A DNA stretch of 36,957 nt from positions 1 through 36,957 of the forward strand of contig CAJAHH010000059.1 of NCBI GenBank assembly GCA_903939515.1, given 5' to 3'. Each line of letters opens with the position of its first letter. Position 1 is the first letter of the stretch. A program made the position numbers and the translations under genes. The notes under the pieces are model-generated. The model made no database searches and was not told the origin of the DNA. It saw nothing but the letters and a program-made list of their open reading frames with translations. Below are positions 19,358 to 28,680 of this stretch, piece by piece. The stretch is from an uncultured Verrucomicrobiota bacterium. Its GTDB lineage: Bacteria > Verrucomicrobiota > Verrucomicrobiia > Limisphaerales > UBA9464.

Positions 19358-19397
19358 AAAAAAGACCGCCGCCGAGGCACTCGGCCATCGGCGGCGG
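19358..19397 (-). terminator. Rho-independent terminator for the giant repeat-protein gene
   Basis: TCGGCGGCGG (19388-19397) pairs with CCGCCGCCGA (19366-19375). Read on the minus strand the stem is followed by TCTTTTTTG, a textbook U-tract. It lies 25 bases beyond the stop of the minus-strand gene and may also stop purK readthrough from the other side. Confidence 0.85.
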
Positions 19398-19421
19398 CTG
19401 ATCAGGGCAAAAGCCCGGTGA

Positions 19422-22400
19422 CTATTGCTTCTTCAGGCGGAACTGGCGGAAGTCGCCGGTTCCCTCCACGGGGATCGGAACCACCACTGGCTCGTCTTCG
19501 CCCAGCGTCTGGATCTCCCCGATGGAATCCACCGTCTGCCACTCCACTCCCAACAACGTGGTGGACTCGACCCGGAAGCGCCCGCCCTGGGGCCCGACGA
19601 CCTTCAACGACAACGTCTGGTCAGGCTGAACGACCAGTGCGAGGTACGTCTTCTGAATGGCCTTGGTCTCCGATCCCGGCCCAGAACCCACCGGCCGGAC
19701 AAGGACCCGGAAGGTGGTCTGAGTGCGGGTCACCGTGTCGCTGACCGAGACGGTCACGATATTGGTCGTATTGGCAAATGCACTGGCCGGGGTCCATTCC
19801 AACAGGCCGTTGGTGGAGACCGTCAATCCCTCAGGACCCCGCTCCAAACGGTAGCTCAGGATTTGTACGGGGATGTCTACGTCGGTTGCCTTGAGGGCCA
19901 CGGAGAGCTTGCTCTGTGCAACCACGATCAAATTGGTCAATGGGAAGACCGGTGGCGCATTGGCCTCGCGCACCGTCACCACGAAGCTGGCCGTCGTGCT
20001 CAACGGTGACGGAGCACTATCAGTCACCTTCACCACCACCGTGTTGGTGCTGGGCCCCTGCTCTTCCGTCGGGCTCCAAGCAATGACGCCGGCATCACTC
20101 ATCGTTAGTCCCTGCGGACCACTCACCAGCGTGTAGGTCAGCTTTTGAGCTGGCAGATCGGCGTCCCGCCCGATGAGCGTGAAGTTGAGACCCACACTCT
20201 CTAGGATAAATCGATTGTAGGCATTCACCAGCGTCGGCGCAGTGTTGGCCTCGGCGACTAAAATAGTGAACACGTTGGTAGTGCTCAGTGAAGGAGTGCC
20301 ATTGTCGGTCACCCGCACCGCAATGGTGTTGGTGCTTGGGCCCTGCGCCTCGGTCGGAGTCCATGTCAATTGCCCCACTTCGCTCACCACCAAGCCGCTA
20401 GGGCCGCTCACCAAACCATAGGTCAGCTGCTGGGCCGGTTGGTCGAGATCACGCCCGATCAACTTGAAGTTAACCGTGTTGAGTTCCCGTACATTCCGGT
20501 TCACCAGGCTAATAAAGAACGGAGCCTGGTTGGCAGATTGAACCTTGATCTCGAACGATTGAGTGACCAGACGGATCCCGTCACTCACCGACACCGTCAC
20601 CGGATATTGAGCTGAGGCCTGAACCAACGAAGGAGTCCAAGACACGATGCCCGCGACTGGATCCACAGACATTCCCGCAGGACCATCCACCAATCCGAAG
20701 GTTAACTTCTGGGTCGGGATATCGGCATCCGTGGCCGACAAGTGGACCACTAGCGGCTTCAATGCCTCGACCGTTTGGTTGTCCACCGAAGCCAATTGGG
20801 GAACCTGGTTAATCTCCAGCACCACCACCGTGAAGGAGTTGGTGGCACTGAGCGCCGGGATGCCATTGTCGGTCACACGAACCACCACCCGATTGGTGCT
20901 CGGCCCCTGAGCCTCCGTCGGGCGGAACAAGACTTGTCCAGTGTTCGGATTCACCGAGAGGCCCTCAGGCCCTGAAATCAAAGCGAAGGTCAGCTTCTGC
21001 GCCGGCTGATCGTTGTCGGACGCCGCCAGTGTGAAGGTCAGACTTCCGGTCTCAGACACCCGTCGCAGTTGGATATCTGCGAGTGTTGGCGGGGTGTTCG
21101 AGGGACGAACAATCACCACGAAACTCGTGCTCGCCTTGGCCACTCCGTCGTTCACCCAGACCTCGACGCTATTGGTTGTGCCGCCCTGATCGATGGTGGG
21201 AGTCCATACCAACTGGCCCTGCTCAGAGACCGTCATTCCCTGAGGACCGCTTGCCAGGCCGAACGCCAACTTCTGCGCGGGCAAATCGGCGTCCTTAGCT
21301 TTCAGCAAGATCACCAAGGGCTTCCGGGCATCCAACGTCTGATTGTCGACGCCAGCCAGGCTCGGAGCCTCATTAACCTCGTTGACGGTAACCTGGAACT
21401 CAACCGGGACGACCACCAGTCCATCGCTCACGGTCAACCGGACCGTCTCAGTCTTGCCACCGGATTCCTCACTGGTCACCCAGGCAACTTGCCCGTTGAG
21501 CGAAACAGTCAATCCCGCTGGGCCACTAACCAGGCGGAACACCAGAGCCTGCTTAGGTTCGTCGGAGTCGGTCGCGACCACTGCGAGGGCCAGCGCCTTG
21601 CCTTCATCGAGGGTCTGCTTGGAGATCGTTGCCACTTGCGGCGGTGCATTCACCTCATTGATCACCAACTGGAACTCCGATGCCACGGTTTGAATGCCGT
21701 CCGAAACGCTGAACTTCACCGTCTCGGTCTTGCCGCCGAAGTCTTCACCAGCGACCCAGCTCACCTGGCCTGCGGATGACACTGTCAGCCCGGCCGGTCC
21801 GCTGATGAGTTGAAACACCAGTGGTTGCTTGGGCAGATCGGTATCGGTGGCCGACAGGTTCAACGCCAGCGCCTTGCCTTCATCCAGGGTCTGCTTGGCA
21901 ACCGCGGCCATTTGGGGCGCAGCATTGACCTCTTTGACCACCAACGTGAATCGATTGGTGACCGAGTCGATGCCATCCGTCACGGCGATACCCACCCCAT
22001 TGGTGCTCGGACCTTGTTCCTCGGAGGGAGTCCATGTGAGCGCACCGGCCGATGTCACCGTCAAACCGACGGGACCACCCACCAACGAGAACGTCAGCGG
22101 TGACCCGTCCGGATCAGTGGCTTTCAGGACCAGATTGAAGGGCTTACCCTCATCGATGACATTATTGGCAATGGCGTCGAAGACGGGGAGTTTGTTCAAC
22201 CGATTGAAGGCAAACAGGTTGGTGACCGGATTATTGCAGTAAATCCAATCCTCCTGATAGTCGATGGCCGGGATATCATTGAACAGCGGTTTAACGGTTA
22301 CCTTGTAAAAGCCGTTGGGAATCTCAACGAACCGCGCCCAACTATTGGTCACGATCGCGGTGACCACCACGTCGCTAGGATCGGCCAAACCAACCTCCCG

Positions 22401-25400
22401 CTGACGTGTCAACTGAACCTCGAAGGGCATGCCCTTCGCCGGCTTGCCGTTGACCGTGATGTGCACCTCCTTGATGCCCCGCTGACTGGTGTACCAGTCG
22501 AGGTAAGCATGTCGGTCGGCACCGGTGGTCTTATCGAGCAAGTAGTGCTCGCCGCCGATGGGTCTCATTTCCAGGGTCCAGAGACCCACGGCCGGGGAAA
22601 GCACTGTCAACTCAGGCCCGGCAACAATGGTGTTGGTGCCCGACTTGACGATCACACCCAGGGGGCTGATCAAGCGGTACCAGAAGGCTGTAGCCGGAGT
22701 CGGGATACCCACATTGTCGAGATCCAGGACGAGCGACTCACCCGACTTCACGTTGAAGCGATAAGCAGCGTGATCTTCCTCCAGGGCCTTGAAGCTCGGA
22801 AGGTCGAGCGCCAGCCATCGGGCGCCGCAGAACTGCAAGTTGTAGTGGGTCTGGGTGACCGGGGTGCCTCCGATGCGTGATTCCAATCGGATCACCTTGC
22901 CGCGGGCGAAGGTGCCAATATTGACCGAGGCCGACTTCTCCCAGCGCAGGCCATTGGCCCGGGCATCGGCCGCCGTGTAAGAAACGGTGACTGAGGCGAT
23001 ACGATTTGTGCCATCAAACGCGTCCACGATGGTGGTCTGCGGGTCGTTGAGGTTGACCGTGGTGGTCGTCAGTTGCAGGTCCAGAGATCCGCCGTCGGCC
23101 AGCACGTGCCAGGTATGGATCTGATTGGTTTGGTAGTTGCCCACCAGCGGACCGCAAATGCAGGGAGTCATGTCCCAGGGAGGCGGTTCGGTCGGGAACT
23201 CCGGCGGAATGACAACCACATTCAACGCCTTGACCGTGATGGCCACCGTCGCCACGGCTGAATCCAGCGAACCATCGTTCACCTTGAAAGTGAAACTGTC
23301 GGCGCCGGTAAAGCCCGCCCTCGGAGTGTACAACCGATTGGCACCAACCCCGGAGAGCGTCCCATTGGCCGGAGGGGCCACCACCGTGTAGGTCAGCGAA
23401 GCCCCTTCCGGATCGGTGCCCGCGAGCACAATCGGGAGAATCTGATCGGCGGTCACCGCCAACGACTGCCCTGCCGCTGTCGGGGCCTGATTGCCCGATC
23501 CAGAACTGCTCAAAGCCGTCAGTTTGAGGCCTGAGAATTTCTCCATGCCAGTGGGAATGGCCAGTGAATCTGTGGGGACCGTGTAGGTGAAGACCGTCGA
23601 AAGTCCCACCTGTGTCGGCACTGGGCTCTTGCCAGTCTTGAGGGCCGCCTCGGCCAGTTCCCAAGTGGCAAACACGGCCGTGTCCCACACCGCCACCTTG
23701 AGCGTCACCGTCGCTCCGGGTTTGAAACCAGCCAACGTGGCGATCGCACCGGGGCCACCGACCGCAGCCGGATTCCAGGTGCCCGGATAGGTCGTGGTCG
23801 AATCCCGGAAAGGCGACGCAACAAACGACTGGATCAAGGCCGCCTCCGAGGCCCCGTAGAAAATCTTGGCCGCATAGGTCACACCTACCAGCGGCTTGCC
23901 GGCCGCATCATTCACCAACGCCAACCCGCGATTGTTCAGGTTGATCTGGGCACCGGCTTCTGAGACCGAGATCGAAATCGTGGCCAAGGCCGAATCAAGA
24001 GCACCATCATTGACCTTAAACGTGAAGCTGTCGGCACCAGTGAACCCAGCCTTGGGTGTGTATTTGATAGCCGGAGCGATTCCCGTGAGCGTGCCATTGG
24101 CCGGCTGCGTCAGAATCGTGTAGGTCAGCTTCGCATTCTCCGGATCCCGGCCCGTGAGCCCGATATCACGAGACTCGCCGGTTGCCAGGCTCACCGTCTG
24201 CGAATCGGCCGTGGGAGCCTGATTGACTGGGCCAGTGTTGCTCAAGGCCGTCAGCTTCAAGCCCGGGAATTTCTCCATGCCACCGGGAATGGCCAGGGAA
24301 TCTGTGGGGACCTTATAGGCGAAGGCCGCCGAGAGACCCGCCTGAGTCGGAACCGCGCTCTTGCCTGCCTTGAGGGCCGCCTCGGCCAGTTCCCAAGTAG
24401 CGAACGCCGCTGTGTCCCACACCGCCACCTTGAGCGTCACCGTCGCTCCAAGTTTGAAACCAACCAAAGTAGCGATCGCGCCAGGGCCACCAACCGCGGC
24501 CGGATTCCAAGTTCCCGGATAGGTCGTGGTCGCATCCCGGAAAGGAGCTGGTAGGAAGGTCTGGGTCAGGCCCGCCTCCGAGGCCCCGTACAAAATCTTG
24601 GCGGCAAAGGTCGCACCTACCAGCGGCTTGCCGGCCGCATCATTCACCAAAGCCAACCCGCGATTGTTCAGGTTGATTTGGGCACCGGCCTCCGAGACCG
24701 AGATCGAAATCGTGGCCAAGGCTGAATCCAGAGCACCATCATTGACCTTGAACGTGAAGCTGTCGGCGCCGGAGAACCCCGTCTTCGGTGTGTACCTGAG
24801 AGCAGGAGCGGTTCCTGTTAGTGTGCCATTGGATGGCTGCGTGATGATCGTGTAGGTCAGCTTGGCGTTCTCGGGATCTTTGGCTGTCAGCCCGATGTCC
24901 TTGGCCTCACCCAACGCCACGCTCAAATTTTGTGAATCTGCCGTCGGCGCCTGATTGGCCGACACCGGCTTAACCGAGATCGCCACCGTCACCACGGCGG
25001 AATCGAGCGAACCATCGTTCACCTTGAAGGTGAAGCTGTCGGAACCAGAGAACCCCGTCTTCGAAGTGTAGACCCGGCTCACTCCCGTGCCCGCCAGCGT
25101 CCCGCTGACCGGCTGGTTCACCACAGTGTAGGTCAGCGATGCGCCCTCGGGATCGGTGCCCGCCAACGTGATGGCCAAGGTCTGGCCACTGTTCACGCTC
25201 AACGACTGACCCACGGCCGTCGGCGCCTGATTGGCCGGGCCGGAATTGCTCAAGGCCTTCAGTGTCAAGCCACTGAACTTCTCCAAGCCGCCGGGAATGG
25301 CCAGCGGATCAGCGGGAATTGCGTAGGTGAACGATGACGAAACACCAACCTGGGTTGGCACCGTGCTTTTGTTGGCCTGCAAAGCCGCCGCTGCAGCCTC

Positions 25401-25751
25401 CCAGGTCGCAAAGACTGCGCTGTCCCACACCACCACTTTGAGCGACACCGTGGTGCCCGGATTGAAACCGGACAGGGTAGCGATGGTTCCGGGACCACCG
25501 GCCGCCGCGGGATTCCAAGTACCGGGATAGGTGGTGGTTGAAGCCCGGAACGGCGATGGGAGAAAAGCCTTACTGATGGCACCCTCTGAGGAGCCATACA
25601 GCACCGCCGCCACGAAGGTCGTTCCGGTCAGCGGCTTGCCGTTGGCATCATTGACCAGCGCCAAACCTCGGTTGTTGAGATTAATTTGACCTTGGCCCAG
25701 AGCGGATAAGATCCACGTGAACCACGCGACGACGTACAAACGTTTTATCAT
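19422..25751 (-). CDS. Giant secreted repeat protein (Ig/cadherin-like domains)
   Basis: Predicted 2109 residues from the ATG at 25751, which gives a signal peptide (MIKRLYVVAWFTWILSALGQG); an upstream in-frame start at 25838 would place 29 polar residues before it. Three copies of a domain of about 180 residues beginning QINLNNRGLALVND (near residues 20, 357 and 600) alternate with cadherin-like/VCBS-type domains (NQAPTA..., SDSFTFKVNDGSLDSA). A unique middle section (WDMTPCICGPLVGNY onward) is followed by about nine Ig/cadherin-like repeats of roughly 90-100 residues (NEVNAAPQ, KQTLDEGKALAL, SAGQVSW). It ends in the same kind of C-terminal module as the protease, closing FRQFRLKKQ. It is probably an adhesin or surface structural protein; no enzyme domain is seen. 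Copies two and three are close at the DNA level, suggesting recent duplication. Confidence 0.88.
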   Translation of the reverse strand: MIKRLYVVAWFTWILSALGQGQINLNNRGLALVNDANGKPLTGTTFVAAVLYGSSEGAISKAFLPSPFRASTTTYPGTWNPAAAGGPGTIATLSGFNPGTTVSLKVVVWDSAVFATWEAAAAALQANKSTVPTQVGVSSSFTYAIPADPLAIPGGLEKFSGLTLKALSNSGPANQAPTAVGQSLSVNSGQTLAITLAGTDPEGASLTYTVVNQPVSGTLAGTGVSRVYTSKTGFSGSDSFTFKVNDGSLDSAVVTVAISVKPVSANQAPTADSQNLSVALGEAKDIGLTAKDPENAKLTYTIITQPSNGTLTGTAPALRYTPKTGFSGADSFTFKVNDGALDSALATISISVSEAGAQINLNNRGLALVNDAAGKPLVGATFAAKILYGASEAGLTQTFLPAPFRDATTTYPGTWNPAAVGGPGAIATLVGFKLGATVTLKVAVWDTAAFATWELAEAALKAGKSAVPTQAGLSAAFAYKVPTDSLAIPGGMEKFPGLKLTALSNTGPVNQAPTADSQTVSLATGESRDIGLTGRDPENAKLTYTILTQPANGTLTGIAPAIKYTPKAGFTGADSFTFKVNDGALDSALATISISVSEAGAQINLNNRGLALVNDAAGKPLVGVTYAAKIFYGASEAALIQSFVASPFRDSTTTYPGTWNPAAVGGPGAIATLAGFKPGATVTLKVAVWDTAVFATWELAEAALKTGKSPVPTQVGLSTVFTYTVPTDSLAIPTGMEKFSGLKLTALSSSGSGNQAPTAAGQSLAVTADQILPIVLAGTDPEGASLTYTVVAPPANGTLSGVGANRLYTPRAGFTGADSFTFKVNDGSLDSAVATVAITVKALNVVVIPPEFPTEPPPWDMTPCICGPLVGNYQTNQIHTWHVLADGGSLDLQLTTTTVNLNDPQTTIVDAFDGTNRIASVTVSYTAADARANGLRWEKSASVNIGTFARGKVIRLESRIGGTPVTQTHYNLQFCGARWLALDLPSFKALEEDHAAYRFNVKSGESLVLDLDNVGIPTPATAFWYRLISPLGVIVKSGTNTIVAGPELTVLSPAVGLWTLEMRPIGGEHYLLDKTTGADRHAYLDWYTSQRGIKEVHITVNGKPAKGMPFEVQLTRQREVGLADPSDVVVTAIVTNSWARFVEIPNGFYKVTVKPLFNDIPAIDYQEDWIYCNNPVTNLFAFNRLNKLPVFDAIANNVIDEGKPFNLVLKATDPDGSPLTFSLVGGPVGLTVTSAGALTWTPSEEQGPSTNGVGIAVTDGIDSVTNRFTLVVKEVNAAPQMAAVAKQTLDEGKALALNLSATDTDLPKQPLVFQLISGPAGLTVSSAGQVSWVAGEDFGGKTETVKFSVSDGIQTVASEFQLVINEVNAPPQVATISKQTLDEGKALALAVVATDSDEPKQALVFRLVSGPAGLTVSLNGQVAWVTSEESGGKTETVRLTVSDGLVVVPVEFQVTVNEVNEAPSLAGVDNQTLDARKPLVILLKAKDADLPAQKLAFGLASGPQGMTVSEQGQLVWTPTIDQGGTTNSVEVWVNDGVAKASTSFVVIVRPSNTPPTLADIQLRRVSETGSLTFTLAASDNDQPAQKLTFALISGPEGLSVNPNTGQVLFRPTEAQGPSTNRVVVRVTDNGIPALSATNSFTVVVLEINQVPQLASVDNQTVEALKPLVVHLSATDADIPTQKLTFGLVDGPAGMSVDPVAGIVSWTPSLVQASAQYPVTVSVSDGIRLVTQSFEIKVQSANQAPFFISLVNRNVRELNTVNFKLIGRDLDQPAQQLTYGLVSGPSGLVVSEVGQLTWTPTEAQGPSTNTIAVRVTDNGTPSLSTTNVFTILVAEANTAPTLVNAYNRFILESVGLNFTLIGRDADLPAQKLTYTLVSGPQGLTMSDAGVIAWSPTEEQGPSTNTVVVKVTDSAPSPLSTTASFVVTVREANAPPVFPLTNLIVVAQSKLSVALKATDVDIPVQILSYRLERGPEGLTVSTNGLLEWTPASAFANTTNIVTVSVSDTVTRTQTTFRVLVRPVGSGPGSETKAIQKTYLALVVQPDQTLSLKVVGPQGGRFRVESTTLLGVEWQTVDSIGEIQTLGEDEPVVVPIPVEGTGDFRQFRLKKQ

Positions 25752-26266
25752 GGAATATTTCAGAGGTTTTGCTGAGGTTTTGATGCTCCCAAGAGGCTTG
25801 GGCCCACCATTCAGCGGACTGCAGGTCGGCTTTCGCAATCCGGCGACGAGGCCACCATCGCAGCCTCTATCGCAGAAAAAGCACGACTTTTGCCAAGCGA
25901 ACTATCGGCCAGTTAATTCAAAATCTTAAAATCCGCCAGCGCAATTTCACCACGGACCTTCCGAAAAACCTCTCTAGCTGCTGTTTTCAGGCATAAAGAC
26001 AAGCCCCTAAGCCAAACCCGCCGAGGGGTCTTGCCAAGCCAAACGGGGTCCATTGCCTAGTTTGACGCAAATGGGGTCCCCTCGCAGCCCCACGAGGCAC
26101 CCTCGGAGACAACCGGGCCCCCTAGGAGACAAAACTCTCGGCAAAAACCCGCCCAGAGCACTGAACCCCTCCCTCGTTCCCGGAAAAACTGATGACTATC
26201 GAACTTGCCGCTTGCCGCCCCCTCCCCGGCCCCGTAATTAAAAGGCTCATTCGCGCAACGCGCATC
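25752..26266. other. Intergenic region before the tRNA, no gene seen
   Basis: 515 bases without a convincing gene. It contains a few GC-rich inverted repeats (CCCCT with AGGGG around 26007-26034; CGAGG with CCTCG near 26091-26103) and a repeated GGAGACAA (about 26106 and 26128). The last 60 bases hold the candidate tRNA promoter described separately. Confidence 0.6.
26212..26240 (+). promoter_or_regulatory. Candidate promoter of the tRNA-Thr gene
   Basis: TTGCCG (26212-26217) and TAATTA (26235-26240) are separated by 17 bases and lie 26 bases before the mature tRNA 5' end. The match to the sigma-70 consensus is moderate and the spacer is unusually C-rich. Confidence 0.45.
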
Positions 26267-26341
26267 GCCGGTGTAGCTCAGTGGTAGAGCAACGGTTTCG
26301 TAAACCGTAGGCCGCTGGTTCAATCCCAGTCACCGGCTCCA
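26267..26341 (+). tRNA. tRNA-Thr (anticodon CGU)
   Basis: Complete cloverleaf: acceptor GCCGGTG (26267-26273) pairs with CACCGGC (26331-26337); D-arm GCTC/GAGC; anticodon stem ACGGT/ACCGT with loop TTCGTAA giving anticodon CGT at 26299-26301; T-arm GCTGG/CCAGT around TTCAATC, with one G-U pair; discriminator T and an encoded CCA. It reads threonine ACG codons. Its 3' half (26296-26341) is repeated at 32546-32591, so it is the attachment target of an integrated element, which leaves the tRNA intact. Confidence 0.95.
26296..26341 (+). other. Left attachment site (3' end of tRNA-Thr)
   Basis: 46-nt segment from the anticodon loop to the encoded CCA. Compared with 32546-32591 it shares blocks of 16 (TTTCGTAAACCGTAGG), 11 (GGTTCAATCCC) and 11 (CACCGGCTCCA) bases, with six substitutions, all falling in or just before the T-stem. 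Confidence 0.8.
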
Positions 26342-26343
26342 TT

Positions 26344-26371
26344 CAAAAAACCAGTTTTCATTGGGTTTTTG
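26344..26371 (+). terminator. Hairpin and T-run after the tRNA
   Basis: An A-rich arm ending in CC (26344-26352) pairs with GG followed by TTTTTG (26363-26371), three bases after the tRNA CCA. This is probably the tRNA terminator, supplied by the integrated element. A similar CCAGT...GGGTTTTT arrangement follows the second tRNA fragment at 32603-32621. Confidence 0.55.
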
Positions 26372-26420
26372 AGGGATTTCGAGGTTTCCATTTCCTTGGT
26401 CATCGCGGTGATGAAAAGGG

Positions 26421-26448
26421 GCCGACATTTGCCGACAGATTGCCGACA
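26421..26448. repeat. Phased GCCGACA repeats, candidate integrase arm sites
   Basis: GCCGACA occurs at 26421, 26431 and 26442, spaced 10 and 11 bp so that all copies face the same side of the helix. Another copy lies at 32466 within ATTGCCGACAT near the right end of the element, with a related TCCGACA at 32340. This is the layout of arm-type binding sites of tyrosine integrases, but the role is inferred. Confidence 0.55.
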
Positions 26449-26495
26449 TATCGGGCCGTTGACCTGTGTGGGCCCTGTGGTAAGCAGGCATTTCG

Positions 26496-27632
26496 ATGAC
26501 GATCATTCGAAAGACCTTCCCTCGAGTGCGCACCTACATCCTGCGGGGAAGATCACGGTTTGAAGTGGATGCAAGGAAAAAAAGCGGGGGCCGTAGATTT
26601 TATTTTTCCAACCGATCCGATGCACTGAAGAAGGCAAAGCAGCTTGCTTCGGTTCTCTCGGATCCAGTGGCCATCGTGCGATCCGGAGATGGTGGTCCGG
26701 ATAAGGTGCTTCTTGAACGGATTCTCCAACTCCTTGAAGGGCAGATACTGACAACTCCCACCACCACGACCGAGAAGTCCTTCCATGAGCTTCTTGACGA
26801 GTGGGTTGAGGCTCGTCGACAGGATAAGTTCAAACCTCTTCGACCCCGTAGTTTCCAGTCGATCCGGATAGTTTGTAATCGGTACAAGGAGCTATTTGGC
26901 CGGTGTTCAATCAACCAGATTGACCGTGAACGGGTTGAGACTGTTTTTTCCGATCAAAACTGGAGTTCCCAATCATTACGAAACTATCGTAGTTATCTAT
27001 CGCAGTTCTTTAACTGGTTGATCAGGAGAGGGATAACCACAACAAACCCCCTTAAATATCTCCAAGTGTCTGTAGTTAACCACAACGTGGAAGTATACTC
27101 GATTGATCAAGTCAGTCAGATTCTTTCAACAGTCCAAAAGGAAAAGTACGTTTCATTGACTCCGTATATTGTCCTCGGGTTGTTTTCTGGGATTCGTCCT
27201 ATTGAGATCGAAAGAACCACTTGGGAGGCCAATATTCGTTTAAGAACCGATGAGATTGAGATTCAAGCTGGGATTTCGAAGACAAAACGTTCTCGACGAT
27301 TCGTGTTGGAACCCATTTTGAAGTCATGGTTGATGTGGTTCAAGGTAAACCACGAATCAGATCCCATAATAGCTTCCAACTTTCGAAGACGGCTGGACTC
27401 TTTCAAAAAGGTTCTACCGTTCAAATGGATTCCAGACGGTTTAAGACACACTTTTGGAACATACCACTATAATCGGACAAAAAACATTGGTGAACTAACT
27501 TTCATCATGGGTAATTCAGAGGCTGTAGCAAAAAGACACTACATTACCACCATCCCTCAAAAGGATGTTGGTCGATTCTGGAACCTGTATCCCGATGACT
27601 TTAATTCCGTTAAACAGACTGTTTCATCTTAG
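26496..27632 (+). CDS. Tyrosine recombinase (integrase of element 1)
   Basis: A 378-residue integrase expected to insert and excise the element at the tRNA 3' end. Residues about 1-60 look like an arm-binding domain, 95-185 a core-binding SAM-like domain (FHELLDEWVEARR, SLRNYRSYLSQFFNWLIRRG), and 200-355 the catalytic domain: R234 in SGIRPIEIE, K262/K264 in ISKTKRSRR, R317 in DGLRHTF, the GNS box at 339-341 and nucleophile Y349 in KRHY. The usual His of HxxR is Asp (D314) and the GHxS His is Asn; such replacements are common in integrases of this phylum as I know them. The gene lies right beside the tRNA and overlaps the convergent serine recombinase by 9 nt. Base use is more AT-rich than in host genes. 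Confidence 0.92.
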   Translation: MTIIRKTFPRVRTYILRGRSRFEVDARKKSGGRRFYFSNRSDALKKAKQLASVLSDPVAIVRSGDGGPDKVLLERILQLLEGQILTTPTTTTEKSFHELLDEWVEARRQDKFKPLRPRSFQSIRIVCNRYKELFGRCSINQIDRERVETVFSDQNWSSQSLRNYRSYLSQFFNWLIRRGITTTNPLKYLQVSVVNHNVEVYSIDQVSQILSTVQKEKYVSLTPYIVLGLFSGIRPIEIERTTWEANIRLRTDEIEIQAGISKTKRSRRFVLEPILKSWLMWFKVNHESDPIIASNFRRRLDSFKKVLPFKWIPDGLRHTFGTYHYNRTKNIGELTFIMGNSEAVAKRHYITTIPQKDVGRFWNLYPDDFNSVKQTVSS

Positions 27633-28280
27633 GAACCGTAAAAGTCGGTGGATTTGTGTTGGTGAAAAACGATTTCCTCTTGTGGTCTTAAAACCTCGAC
27701 GATTCATTCCTTCAGCAAGGTCAGATAGCTTGTAAATTCCCTGGCCCTGTAATTCCCGGATAATAGGGATCCATTGAGAGTAACGTTGTTGACACTGCCT
27801 TTTTCGAACTTCGATGGCTTTAGACACCGCGTTTTGAATACAGGGACTACCAAGCTTTACACCCCGACGTCTTGCTGCATCAAGAGCTGCCTTTGTCCGA
27901 GTAGAGATCATTGTTCGTTCATACTCTGCGACTGCAACGAGGATGTGTATAAGGAACGGTGTTGCGTGAGGGTTATCGACTGCGAGGAAGTTCACCTTGG
28001 ACTGTTGAAGAGTGGTAATGAAGTGGAGATCTCTGCTGAGTCGACATAACTTGGCCACCAAAAGCGTTGCACCGGTCTCACGACACTTTTGGATTGCCTG
28101 ATTCAAGACGGGACGGTCTGAACGTTTTCCACTCTCAATCTCGGTGAGTTCATCCAAGACACCCCCTTGAACCTTTTCCACGTAATCTCGCACCGATTGA
28201 CGTTGAGCTTCCAAACCCAACCCACTGATACCTTGCTGGTGGGTTGAAACACGGTAGTAGCAAACATAGTTCGTTTTCAC
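27624..28280 (-). CDS. Serine recombinase (resolvase/invertase family)
   Basis: A 218-residue small serine recombinase. The catalytic S12 lies in YYRVSTHQQG, followed by family segments LEAQRQSV, LLVAKLCRLSRD, FLAVDNPHATPFLIHILVAVAEYER and TKAALDAARRRGVKLG. Residues about 165-218 form a helix-turn-helix-containing tail (LSDLAEGMNRRGF, SPTQIHRLL). It starts at a GTG at 28280 with no evident ribosome site. Likely roles are resolution of element multimers or inversion of a segment. Its stop overlaps the end of the convergent integrase gene by 9 nt. It is too short to be a large serine integrase, so it is unlikely to mediate integration itself. Confidence 0.92.
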   Translation of the reverse strand: MKTNYVCYYRVSTHQQGISGLGLEAQRQSVRDYVEKVQGGVLDELTEIESGKRSDRPVLNQAIQKCRETGATLLVAKLCRLSRDLHFITTLQQSKVNFLAVDNPHATPFLIHILVAVAEYERTMISTRTKAALDAARRRGVKLGSPCIQNAVSKAIEVRKRQCQQRYSQWIPIIRELQGQGIYKLSDLAEGMNRRGFKTTRGNRFSPTQIHRLLRFLR

Positions 28281-28488
28281 GGGGTGCTGGCTATAGGTTT
28301 TTCAAGAGGATACAAGTTATTTTTCCACCAAAATACAGCAAATTCGTTACTATGCGTTCGTTTGATGTTGTAAGCGTTGAAGTTGCAGGATTTTAGACAC
28401 CATTCACCCGATTGGTTTCTGGAACATTTGGTGATTTAAAAAACGGTTTATACCTGTCTTTTGACTTCCTACACCCTATTTATAGGAT

Positions 28489-28680
28489 ATGAATGACTTT
28501 ATACGAAAACCCTCACCAGATCCGTTAGTTGAAGAGGTTATCCAAGAACTCAAAAAAGATGGTGTGGACATTGATACCATGGAAAATGTGGTTAACCTTA
28601 AACGACACATGGATAAACTCTCCTGTACCAAAGATCAGATATTGGTTCTCAAGGTATGTCCACCCGGATCAAACCTTTGA
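28489..28680 (+). CDS. Short PSPDP-type protein, element 1 copy
   Basis: A 63-residue hydrophilic protein (MNDFIRKPSPDPLVEEVIQELKK) that I do not recognise. It aligns with the start of the gene at 35128 in element 2: both have PSPDP(L/M)VEEVIQ and a following Gly and Asp-Thr. Within this block the DNA differs mainly at third codon positions (CCA/CCT, GTT/GTC, ATC/ATT), indicating protein-level constraint. Both genes are preceded directly by TATTTATAGG, whose AGG may be a closely spaced ribosome site. After the stop, related coding patches continue in other frames to 28917, so this may be the intact head of a longer decayed gene. Confidence 0.55.
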   Translation: MNDFIRKPSPDPLVEEVIQELKKDGVDIDTMENVVNLKRHMDKLSCTKDQILVLKVCPPGSNL

